Assembly: GCA_944381295.1 (NCBI GenBank)
Contig: CALWKP010000277.1
Location: forward strand, 1 to 5,361
Reading direction: 5' to 3'
Length of the DNA: 5,361 bases
Source: an uncultured Clostridia bacterium
Lineage (GTDB): Bacteria > Bacillota > Clostridia > Oscillospirales > Acutalibacteraceae
In this document: piece after piece, positions 1 through 5,361 of the stretch
Layout: each line of letters opens with the position of its first letter
Numbering within the stretch: position 1 is the stretch's first letter
Notes under the pieces: model-generated
What the model was told of the DNA's origin: nothing
The model's database searches: none
What the model saw: the letters and a program-made list of their open reading frames with translations, nothing else
Position numbers and translations under genes: made by a program

Positions 1-515
1 AATCGGGGAATCATAATATTTTTCAGAGCATTTGCACGTTTTTGTGTCTTCTTAATGGCGTCCGCCAAACGGTATACACTATTTTCTACTTCAGCAAGTT
101 CGGCAGTCAACTGTTTCACATTAGAGAATTTCAAATAGGCATCGTCAAGCAGAGAATTAGTGGAGTTTAATCCAAAGGGGATGGAGGCGGAAGAAGGTTC
201 CAGCGCTACCATGGGGATTTCTACTCCCATGACACTACGATATGCAACATTCAAGCCGTTATCGATCGGAACAGTTTGAGAAAGTGCACTGCAAATTCCC
301 AAAGTAATATTTGCCATTTGCAGCGCATAATATGCTTCCTCATAGGTCTTGTCGATTTTATCCTGGAGTGCATTTGCACGATCAATCAGAGACATCATCT
401 CACGAATCAGGATATTGCGTTTTCGATCAAGAAGTTCGAATCCGGTCTTTGCAAGAGCAAGGGATTTCTTTGTTGCGAGCAGATTACCTTTGGTTGGGAC
501 GACCTGATTGCTCAT
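1..515 (-). CDS. atpD: V/A-type ATPase subunit D, central rotor shaft (3' end cut by window edge)
   Basis: Subunit D forms the long coiled-coil shaft that turns inside the A3B3 head and, with F, passes torque to the membrane K ring. The first 171 residues are readable. They begin MSNQVVPTKGNLLATKKSLA and continue through a Lys/Arg-rich helix (TGFELLDRKRNILIREMM, about 25-41), an alternating middle region with VMGVEIPMV (95-103), and a second helix with LADAIKKTQKRANALKNIMIP (150-170). The N-terminal PTK start and the RVNALE/VMIP-like motif near residues 160-170 are family hallmarks. Usual length is about 200-230 residues, so 30-60 are missing past position 1. The ATG (515-513) overlaps the TGA of B as ATGA, and its SD, GGGGGTG (529-523), lies in the B tail codons, so translation is probably coupled to B. 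Also called ntpD; not related to F-type atpD (beta). Confidence 0.97.
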   Translation of the reverse strand, partial: MSNQVVPTKGNLLATKKSLALAKTGFELLDRKRNILIREMMSLIDRANALQDKIDKTYEEAYYALQMANITLGICSALSQTVPIDNGLNVAYRSVMGVEIPMVALEPSSASIPFGLNSTNSLLDDAYLKFSNVKQLTAELAEVENSVYRLADAIKKTQKRANALKNIMIPR

Positions 516-1954
516 TTCGCTTCACCCCCGCCTTCGGAAGGGGTATCATCATCGGACGGAGCAGCATTTTTTTCTTCGTAAGGTGCGAAATACTTGTCAA
601 GAATTGCGTCGTCAACGCGGTCCAGCTCGGAACGCGGCAGACTCGAAAGTAATTTCCACCCAAGATTCAAGCTTTCTTCGATACTGCGGTTTTCATTAGG
701 TCCTTGGCTGACAAATTGCTGTTCAAACAACTTGCCGAATTCAAGATATTTTTTATCAATAGGAGAAAGTTCTTCTTCACCGATAACAGAAGCCAGACTT
801 CTGGCATCCATTACTTTTGCATAGGATGCAAACAGCTGATTTTGCAGTGCAGAATGGTCTTCACGTGTATAGCCTTTCCCGATACCATCCTTCATCAAAC
901 GTGACAGGGAAGGAAGTACAGAAACCGGAGGATAAACTCCGCTGTTATCCAGAGACCGATCCAAAACGATCTGCCCTTCTGTGATGTAACCTGTCAAGTC
1001 AGGGACAGGGTGCGTTACGTCGTCATTAGGCATGGTAAGAATCGGAATCTGAGTCACAGAACCTTTTTTACCACGGACCATACCAGCGCGCTCATACAGA
1101 GAAGCCAAATCAGAATACAGATAGCCGGGGAACCCTTTTCTGCCTGGGATTTCCCCTTTGGAAGAACTGAATTCGCGCAATGCTTCTGCATAAGAGGTCA
1201 TATCTGTCATGATGACAAGAATATGCATGTTCTGTTCAAAAGCAAGATACTCTGCAGCAGTCAACGCACATCGAGGAGTCAGGGTTCTTTCAATAATTGG
1301 GTCGTTAGAAAGGTTTAGGAACATGACAACCTTTTGCAGGACACCGGATTCATCGAAAGAACGGCGGAAATATTCCGCAACATCGTTGCTGACACCCATG
1401 GCGGCAAAGACAATGGCGAAATTATTTTCGCTGCCTTCATCCGTAATTTTTGCCTGCCGGGCGATCTGAACGGCAAGCTCGTTATGCGACATACCGGACC
1501 CTGAGAAAATCGGGAGCTTTTGGCCACGAATCAATGTCATCAGGGTATCAATGGTAGAAACGCCAGTATTGATATAGTTCCGGGGATATACCCTGGAAAC
1601 GGGGTTAATAGGGGACCCGTTGATATTCATTTTTTTCTGAGGAAAAATTGCGCCCAAACCGTCAATAGGACGTCCCGCACCGTTAAAGACACGGCCCAGG
1701 ATTTCAGGGGAGAGAGGCAATTCCATCGGACGGCCGCGGAGCCTTGTCCTGGTGTTGCCCAGAGAAATCCCCCTGGTACCTTCAAATACCTGGACGACGA
1801 TACGTTCGCCTTCCATCTGCACGATCCTGCCTTGACGCATGGAACCGTCGTCTAGGCGGATGTCAACGATTTCCTCATAAGAAGCCCCCTTGACGCCATC
1901 CAGCACGATGAGGGAGCCGTTAATTTCTTTTACGCCAATATAATCAAGAATCAT
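512..1954 (-). CDS. atpB: V/A-type ATPase subunit B, non-catalytic nucleotide-binding subunit
   Basis: Subunit B alternates with A in the hexameric head and contributes the arginine finger to the catalytic sites. The 480 residues begin with the beta-barrel domain (MILDYIGVKEINGSLIVLDG, about 1-75). The nucleotide-binding fold follows, with a degenerate P-loop FSGSGMSHNELA (150-161) lacking the GKT of a true Walker A, as expected for B. IMTDMTSYAEALRE (248-261) matches the Walker B region and PGRKGFPGYLYSDLASLYERAG (from 270) is strongly conserved. PPVSVLPSLSRLM (342-354) holds the predicted arginine finger, R352. The tail from about 457 is acidic and Ser/Pro/Gly-rich. The ATG is preceded by AAGGCGG (1967-1961) at 6 nt, and the start matches the family N-terminus. 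It lies 80 nt after A and overlaps D by 4 nt. Oddity: Ser345 where the family usually has Asp or Asn. Also called ntpB. Confidence 0.98.
   Translation of the reverse strand: MILDYIGVKEINGSLIVLDGVKGASYEEIVDIRLDDGSMRQGRIVQMEGERIVVQVFEGTRGISLGNTRTRLRGRPMELPLSPEILGRVFNGAGRPIDGLGAIFPQKKMNINGSPINPVSRVYPRNYINTGVSTIDTLMTLIRGQKLPIFSGSGMSHNELAVQIARQAKITDEGSENNFAIVFAAMGVSNDVAEYFRRSFDESGVLQKVVMFLNLSNDPIIERTLTPRCALTAAEYLAFEQNMHILVIMTDMTSYAEALREFSSSKGEIPGRKGFPGYLYSDLASLYERAGMVRGKKGSVTQIPILTMPNDDVTHPVPDLTGYITEGQIVLDRSLDNSGVYPPVSVLPSLSRLMKDGIGKGYTREDHSALQNQLFASYAKVMDARSLASVIGEEELSPIDKKYLEFGKLFEQQFVSQGPNENRSIEESLNLGWKLLSSLPRSELDRVDDAILDKYFAPYEEKNAAPSDDDTPSEGGGEAK
523..544 (-). promoter_or_regulatory. D ribosome binding site with overlapping SD-sequestering hairpin
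   Basis: The SD of D is GGGGGTG (529-523), 7 nt before its ATG and inside the last codons of B (the Glu-Gly-Gly-Gly-Glu stretch). Just upstream, ACCCC (544-540) is complementary to GGGGT (528-524), giving a possible 5-bp stem with an 11-nt loop that would hide the SD. A ribosome finishing B would open it. The ATGA overlap and the SD are plain; the hairpin role is inference from one sequence. Confidence 0.5.
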
Positions 1955-1960
1955 AGATTA

Positions 1961-1967
1961 CCGCCTT
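1961..1967 (-). promoter_or_regulatory. Ribosome binding site of subunit B
   Basis: AAGGCGG on the minus strand differs from the ideal AAGGAGG by one base and sits 6 nt before the B ATG. It begins 2 nt after the 3' arm of the inverted repeat at 1970-1977, so structure there could block ribosome access. Confidence 0.75.
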
Positions 1968-1969
1968 CT

Positions 1970-2023
1970 CCGTGCGACCTAGAGTGAGGGAAACCGGCGC
2001 GTCCTCGCACGGGAAACGCGCCG
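1970..2023 (-). promoter_or_regulatory. GC-rich A-B spacer with a possible H-type pseudoknot next to the B start
   Basis: Two perfect 8-bp inverted repeats interlock in the spacer after A. Stem 1 pairs 2023-2016 with 2002-1995 (CGGCGCGT and its complement in top-strand terms), with a 13-nt loop. Eight bases of that loop (2012-2005, CCGTGCGA in the RNA) are exactly complementary to TCGCACGG at 1977-1970, which ends 2 nt before the B SD. The connecting loops would be 3, 2 and 17 nt, so both stems could form together as a pseudoknot or compete. The spacer is about 62% GC (50 of 80 bases). No U-run follows, so it is not an intrinsic terminator. A role in translation or mRNA processing between A and B is inference; no known RNA family was recognised. 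Confidence 0.5.
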
Positions 2024-2034
2024 CGCTGTTACTT

Positions 2035-3798
2035 TTAGGCATTGACAATTGCTTCCAAGGTTTTATTAATCTCATCAATATAGTCGTCAAACATTTCAGG
2101 TTTGTTGTTCGGAATATCGTATTTCATTTTGACTAATTTATCAAACAAACCTGATTCAATGATCCCGGAAATCGGGACAGAAGCAGAAATTAGCTGCCTT
2201 GCCTTCTTATACAAATGAAGGATGACTTTCATCATCAGCTTTTGTTTTTCCAGCGGCACAAAGGTATCGTCCGGATGGAAAGCGTTCTGCTGAAGGAATC
2301 CTACACGAATCACACGGGCAATTTCAATGACAAGCTTCTGATCGTCCGGCAGAACATCGGAACCAATCAGCTTTACAATTTCCATGAGTTGGTTTTCTTC
2401 CTGAAGAATACTGTTGATCCGTTTCCGGTATTTGATAAAATCTTCCCCGACATTTTTGGCATACCAGGGATCGAGGTCATTGAAATACTCGCTGTAACTG
2501 GAGGTCCAGTTAATTGCAGGATAATGACGCGCATAAGCGAGCGCTTTATCCAGCGCCCAGAAACACCGGGTAAACCGTTTGGTATTCTGGGTAACAGGTT
2601 CAGAAAAGTCGGAACCCTGCGGAGAAACTGCGCCGATAATCGAAATCGAACCTTCATTGCCGTTCAGGGTATCAACAAAACCAGCACGCTCATAGAATTC
2701 CGCTAGACGGGAGGGAAGATATGCCGGGAAACCTTCTTCTGCGGGCATTTCTTCCAGACGTCCTGAGATTTCACGAAGTGCTTCCGCCCAACGGGAAGTG
2801 GAGTCTGCCATCATAGCCACATGATAGCCCATATCGCGATAATATTCCGCAAGGGTAATCCCCGTGTAAATGGAAGCTTCACGAGCGGCAACAGGCATGT
2901 TGGACGTATTAGCGATCAACACGGTGCGGTCAGTCATTGGGCGTCCAGATTTTGGGTCGATCAATTCTGCGAATTCGTCAAGGACCTGAGACATCTCGTT
3001 ACCGCGTTCTCCACAGCCAACGTAGATAATGATATCTGCATCGCACCACTTGGCAAGCTGATGCTGAGTCATTGTTTTTCCGGTACCAAATCCGCCAGGA
3101 ATAGCAGCGGTACCGCCCTTGGCAATCGGGAACAGGGTATCGATGACCCTTTGACCGGTAATCAGCGGGACGACTGGCTGACGGCGTTTTACGACCGGAC
3201 GCGGCACACGAATCGGCCATTTCTGACAAAGGGTCAGGGAGTGCAAAGTACCTTTCGCGTCCTGAAGAGTCACCACTTCGTCCACAGATTTGTATTTCCC
3301 GTTCGGGGCAACTTTTACAACAGTTCCGGACAGATTCGGCGGGACCATACATTTATGTTTGATAATCGCAGTTTCAGGACATTCCGCATAAATATCGCCG
3401 CCTTTTAGTTGGTCGCCTTCCTTTACAGTCAAGGTGACATCCCAAAGGCGTTCTTCATCAAGTGAGGAAACGTTGCTGCCGCGATCGATAAAAGAAGAAT
3501 TTGATTCTTCTGCAATCGCTTTCAGCGGACGTTCGATACCATCAAAAATATTATCCAGGATTCCAGGCCCAAGAGTAACATTCATGGGACTTCCGGTACC
3601 ATATACCGGTTCGCCCGGCCGCAGGCCAGTCGTTTCTTCATATACCTGGATGGTAGTCAATTGATCGGTAATACCGATAATTTCACCTACCAGCCGTTCT
3701 TTTCCGACATAGACCATTTCCATCATGGAAAACGTGCGGGAATTTTTCACCGTCACAACAGGGCCATTAATGCCGTATATGATATCTTGGTTTTGCAT
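2035..3798 (-). CDS. atpA: V/A-type ATPase subunit A, catalytic subunit
   Basis: Subunit A carries the ATP-hydrolysing or ATP-synthesising sites of the A3B3 head. With the start chosen here it has 587 residues, normal for the family. An N-terminal barrel (IIYGINGPVVTVKN, about 6-19) is followed by the insertion domain unique to A subunits (roughly 110-190). Next come Walker A GGFGTGKT (235-242), the catalytic glutamate in GCGERGNEM (E264), the Walker B region AMMADSTSRW (D332), EEMPAEEGFPAYLPSRLAEF (from 349), the ATPase signature PAINWTSSYS (427-436) and a helical C-terminal domain. The start MQNQDIIYG was preferred because GGAG (3810-3807) stands 8 nt before its ATG. An in-frame ATG 18 nt further upstream (3816) has no SD but would give 593 residues. 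It follows E by 38 nt and precedes B by 80 nt. Oddity: P-loop GGFGTGKT rather than the common GPFGSGKT or GPFGAGKT. Also called ntpA. Confidence 0.98.
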   Translation of the reverse strand: MQNQDIIYGINGPVVTVKNSRTFSMMEMVYVGKERLVGEIIGITDQLTTIQVYEETTGLRPGEPVYGTGSPMNVTLGPGILDNIFDGIERPLKAIAEESNSSFIDRGSNVSSLDEERLWDVTLTVKEGDQLKGGDIYAECPETAIIKHKCMVPPNLSGTVVKVAPNGKYKSVDEVVTLQDAKGTLHSLTLCQKWPIRVPRPVVKRRQPVVPLITGQRVIDTLFPIAKGGTAAIPGGFGTGKTMTQHQLAKWCDADIIIYVGCGERGNEMSQVLDEFAELIDPKSGRPMTDRTVLIANTSNMPVAAREASIYTGITLAEYYRDMGYHVAMMADSTSRWAEALREISGRLEEMPAEEGFPAYLPSRLAEFYERAGFVDTLNGNEGSISIIGAVSPQGSDFSEPVTQNTKRFTRCFWALDKALAYARHYPAINWTSSYSEYFNDLDPWYAKNVGEDFIKYRKRINSILQEENQLMEIVKLIGSDVLPDDQKLVIEIARVIRVGFLQQNAFHPDDTFVPLEKQKLMMKVILHLYKKARQLISASVPISGIIESGLFDKLVKMKYDIPNNKPEMFDDYIDEINKTLEAIVNA

Positions 3799-3836
3799 TA
3801 AATCATCTCCGTTCATCCATAGACGGGGTCATAAAC

Positions 3837-4487
3837 TTAGACCACGGCCATTCCGGAATTTTCTTCAAACCATTCGGCCTGCTCCGCTAACCTGGCATCC
3901 AAAGTTTCATCGGCCACAAGCCCCATCTCAAGGTTCTGCGCGCGCAAGCCGCCGATCTCAATCGTCTCGTCAGCATGGAATTCGCACGGAGAGCCAAACG
4001 CTTTTTCAATTTGTTTCTGGTATTTCATATCGCGGGGGTTCAGGAATAAAGTAGTAGGTGCCATTCCAGCGTTACCGGTAACAGCCTGTGCAATTTTGGA
4101 AGGCGGGGAGGACGGGCTGCCAAATACCTGGGACAATTCCCGGGCAAGTTTTTCGAGCAATTTCTCGTATTGTTCCGTACTGGTGAAATGAATCAGTTGC
4201 TGTTTGGCCTTATCAAAAACTTCGTCAGTAATTTTTTGACGTTTTGCAAGCACCTCGCGCTTTACTTCCATTTCACGATGAGCCATCTCACGGGTAATGT
4301 TGCTGCGCATTTCGACCATTTCTTTTTGAATCATCCGATATGCTTCAGTCAACACTTCCGTTTCGGCACGTTCCAGTTCACGCTGTTTAAATTCCTCAAC
4401 CTCACGTTCAATTTTGAGCCGTTGCTCTTCTGCATAGTGGTTGATAGCCAGGTTAAATTTATTTAATTTTTCATCGTTAGAAGCCAT
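3837..4487 (-). CDS. atpE: V/A-type ATPase subunit E, peripheral stalk
   Basis: Subunit E pairs with a G/H-type helix to form the peripheral stalks that hold the A3B3 head against the rotor. The 216 residues begin MASNDEKLNKFNLAINHYAE. A long charged coiled coil covers about residues 6-100 (repeated Glu/Lys/Arg with Met or Leu heptads), and a globular C-terminal domain carries FLNPRD (148-153), IEIGGL (176-181) and DETLDARLAEQ (193-203), the usual E-subunit end. A Ser/Pro/Gly-rich segment (GSPSSPPSK, from 123) lies between them and looks longer than usual. The ATG at 4487 was chosen because GGGGG (4502-4498) lies 10 nt upstream and the sequence matches the family N-terminus. An in-frame TTG 36 nt upstream has no SD and would add a Pro-rich leader. 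E is followed directly by A with no C gene between. No G/H partner gene is visible here. Also called ntpE; unrelated to F-type atpE. Confidence 0.93.
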   Translation of the reverse strand: MASNDEKLNKFNLAINHYAEEQRLKIEREVEEFKQRELERAETEVLTEAYRMIQKEMVEMRSNITREMAHREMEVKREVLAKRQKITDEVFDKAKQQLIHFTSTEQYEKLLEKLARELSQVFGSPSSPPSKIAQAVTGNAGMAPTTLFLNPRDMKYQKQIEKAFGSPCEFHADETIEIGGLRAQNLEMGLVADETLDARLAEQAEWFEENSGMAVV

Positions 4488-4497
4488 AAAATCTATA

Positions 4498-4521
4498 CCC
4501 CCAGTCAGCCGCGGGAGCGGC
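4498..4521 (-). promoter_or_regulatory. F-E spacer hairpin and weak ribosome binding site of E
   Basis: In the 47-nt F-E spacer the RNA reads GCCGC-TCCC-GCGGC (4521-4508), a 5-bp all-GC stem with a 4-nt loop. About 5 nt later comes GGGGG (4502-4498), the only SD-like sequence for E and a non-canonical one. CTCCC (4517-4513) can alternatively pair with that GGGGG, which would close the SD. No U-run follows, so it is not a terminator. A regulatory role is inference. Confidence 0.45.
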
Positions 4522-4534
4522 AAAGAAATATGCG

Positions 4535-4843
4535 TTAGATTTTGACGCCGATTGCCTCGCGGACATAGCGGGTAATGGAGTCTTTGGTACGACCGTTACC
4601 ATGCCTGTCGGGAATCTCGACAATGAGAGGACGTTTCCGGTTGAGCTTGAGATCATAAACCATTTCGGGGCAAAGACTCAACAGACGCTCTGTAATCAGG
4701 ATGACAGCGACATCTTCCATGTTGACAGCGTCGGTCAAAGCTTTGCGTACCTCTTCCGGTTCGTGGACAACAACGCCATCGATCCCGGCAAGACGCATGC
4801 CCACCTGGGTATCCACATTATCGCTGATAAGATGGAAGCGCAT
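4535..4843 (-). CDS. atpF: V/A-type ATPase subunit F, central stalk
   Basis: Subunit F binds the D shaft and modulates coupling in the rotor of V/A-type ATPases. The 102 residues form the family's small Rossmann-like fold. MRFHLISDNVDTQVGMRLAG matches the usual first strand and the D-x-D-T-V-x-G-F-R-L-A-G motif, VAVILITERLL (about 46-56) matches the ILITE motif, and RPLIVEIPDRHG (71-82) is the most conserved block, followed by a C-terminal helix (DSITRYVREAIGVKI). The ATG at 4843 was chosen over an in-frame GTG at 4852. AAGAAGGTG (4858-4850) stands 6 nt before the ATG as a near-perfect SD, the GTG lies inside that SD, and the ATG gives the standard family N-terminus. It begins 23 nt after K and ends 47 nt before E. 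Called ntpG in the Enterococcus hirae naming. Confidence 0.95.
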   Translation of the reverse strand: MRFHLISDNVDTQVGMRLAGIDGVVVHEPEEVRKALTDAVNMEDVAVILITERLLSLCPEMVYDLKLNRKRPLIVEIPDRHGNGRTKDSITRYVREAIGVKI

Positions 4844-4849
4844 GGAAAA

Positions 4850-4867
4850 CACCTTCTTCCAGAAGAT
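4850..4867 (-). promoter_or_regulatory. Ribosome binding site of F, overlapping a small hairpin and the K stop
   Basis: AAGAAGGTG (4858-4850) is the SD that decides the F start. ATCTTC (4867-4862) can pair with GAAGGT (4856-4851), including one G-U pair, leaving a 5-nt loop and partly covering the SD. The upstream arm reaches the first base read after the stop codon region of K, so a ribosome ending K would disturb it. The SD is clear; the hairpin is weak. Confidence 0.5.
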
Positions 4868-5304
4868 CAGACATGAACATGGCTGAGGATCATGATGGAG
4901 ATCAGCAAGCCATAGAGAGCGATACCTTCGCCAAGAGCAACGAAGATCAGAGCTTTACCGAAGGCCTTCGGGTCTTCCGAAGTAGCGCCGATTGCAGCAG
5001 GAGCAGCAGCAGCAACAGCAATACCACCACCGATACCAGCAAGACCGACTGCAAGAGCAGCAGCAAGCAGACCCATACCATCGGAAGCAGCGCCAGTGAC
5101 GGCAGCAGCAGTAGTACCAGCGTCAGCAGAAGCAGCGGACACAACAAAAGGAGCCGCCAACGTCACAACGCAGACAAGTATAAAAGTACAAATTTGTCTA
5201 AGAACAGCACGACTGGTTTTTTGGCCCTTCTTAACCGATCTGACCGCATAAGCCACAGAGAAAGCAAGGGCTGCCATAGGCAGACAAATTAACAAGATGT
5301 TCAT
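4867..5304 (-). CDS. atpK: V/A-type ATPase subunit K, membrane rotor ring (c subunit) with N-terminal extension
   Basis: Subunit K forms the membrane c-ring that carries the ions. The 145 residues contain four hydrophobic stretches. The first (about 1-21) is followed by a basic loop VRSVKKGQKTSR; the second (39-58) ends in a signal-peptide-like VVSAASADA; then comes an Ala/Gly-rich c hairpin (77-105 and 116-140). That hairpin, GLAGIGGGIAVAAAAPAAIGATSEDPKAFG then FVALGEGIALYGLL, resembles the Thermus V/A c subunit; E126 is the expected ion-binding carboxylate. The glutamine that helps bind Na+ in Ilyobacter-type c rings aligns with Gly93, and the Ser/Thr after the Glu is Gly127, which leans toward H+ coupling; Tyr131 is kept. 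The ATG has a perfect AGGAGGT (5317-5311) 6 nt upstream, as suits the most abundant subunit. F follows after 23 nt. Also called ntpK. Confidence 0.95.
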   Translation of the reverse strand: MNILLICLPMAALAFSVAYAVRSVKKGQKTSRAVLRQICTFILVCVVTLAAPFVVSAASADAGTTAAAVTGAASDGMGLLAAALAVGLAGIGGGIAVAAAAPAAIGATSEDPKAFGKALIFVALGEGIALYGLLISIMILSHVHV

Positions 5305-5361
5305 AACAATACCTCCTAAAATTTAGGATGAAATATATTTTACCGAGCGGAACAATTATTG
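5305..5361 (-). promoter_or_regulatory. Leader of subunit K: strong SD inside a 15-nt palindrome
   Basis: The 57 nt before K hold AGGAGGT (5317-5311), the best SD in the window, 6 nt before the ATG. The preceding palindrome TCCTAAATTTTAGGA (5328-5314) could fold as a 6-bp stem with a 3-nt loop and cover AGGA of that SD. No convincing -35/-10 pair is visible. TTGTTC and TAAAAT occur but only about 7 nt apart, so K is probably read through from upstream. The upstream gene (expected subunit I) cannot be placed: its stop could be TAA at 5358-5356 or 5342-5340 depending on frame. Confidence 0.6.

Noticed and set aside
1995..2023. Intrinsic terminator after A
   Set aside because: The stem is strong but is followed by GGTTTCCC rather than a U-run, and B must be co-expressed with A.
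2821..3408. A 195-residue open frame on the plus strand, opposite subunit A
   Set aside because: It lies fully antisense to conserved A codons, shows no family motif or SD, and mirrors the codon bias of A. The same holds for the other plus-strand frames such as 2215-2706, 4873-5292 and 1520-1855.
3799..3816. Subunit A starting at the ATG at 3816
   Set aside because: It lacks an SD, whereas the ATG at 3798 has GGAG at 8 nt; the upstream start cannot be fully excluded.
4488..4523. Extended subunit E starting at the TTG at 4523
   Set aside because: No SD precedes it, the added leader is Pro-rich and unlike the family, and it would read through the spacer hairpin.
4980..5140. Trinucleotide-like GCA/GCT repeat opposite subunit K
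   Set aside because: It is the result of alanine-rich coding in the c-subunit helices, not a non-coding microsatellite.
5320..5361. Promoter upstream of K
   Set aside because: TTGTTC and TAAAAT occur in the right order but only about 7 nt apart instead of about 17; no other convincing pair was found.
5340..5361. The 3' end of subunit I
   Set aside because: Stops exist in two frames (5358-5356 and 5342-5340), but at most six codons are visible and no I-subunit motif can be read, so the frame cannot be chosen.
1..5361. CRISPR array, insertion sequence, tRNA/rRNA or defence genes
   Set aside because: No direct repeat array, terminal inverted repeats, transposase motif or RNA gene structure was seen; nearly all of the window is ATPase coding sequence.

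Overview
The window lies inside one operon, transcribed entirely on the minus strand, that encodes a bacterial V/A-type (rotary, archaeal-like) H+/Na+ ATPase. In transcription order (right to left) the genes are K (membrane c-ring), F (central stalk), E (peripheral stalk), A (catalytic), B (non-catalytic partner) and D (central shaft, cut by the left edge). All six have family-typical length and motifs, intergenic gaps are 80 nt or less, B and D overlap by 4 nt, and no terminator or clear promoter is visible. Subunits I and C are not in the window. Since E abuts A directly and F precedes E, they are most likely upstream of K (beyond the right edge), as in C-I-K-F-E-A-B-D layouts; this is inference.

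Organism: protein style (A and B resembling those of anaerobic Firmicutes, a K subunit with an N-terminal extension before a Thermus-like c hairpin), strong Shine-Dalgarno (SD) sites and moderate GC point to a Clostridia-type anaerobe, perhaps the Oscillospiraceae/Ruminococcaceae. No marker gene confirms this.

Layout: 1-515 D (partial); 512-1954 B; 1955-2034 an unusually GC-rich A-B spacer with a possible pseudoknot touching the B ribosome binding site; 2035-3798 A; 3837-4487 E; 4488-4534 spacer with a small GC hairpin; 4535-4843 F; 4867-5304 K; 5305-5361 leader of K with a strong SD inside a palindrome.

How they work together: A3B3 hydrolyses or makes ATP, D and F form the rotor shaft that couples it to the K ring, E (with an unseen G/H partner) anchors the stator, and the absent I subunit would form the ion path with K. 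The gene content is a known, conserved machine rather than a new system. The less ordinary signals are at the RNA level: several ribosome binding sites can pair with sequence just upstream, which would suit translational tuning of subunit stoichiometry. Smaller protein-level oddities occur in K, E, A and B.
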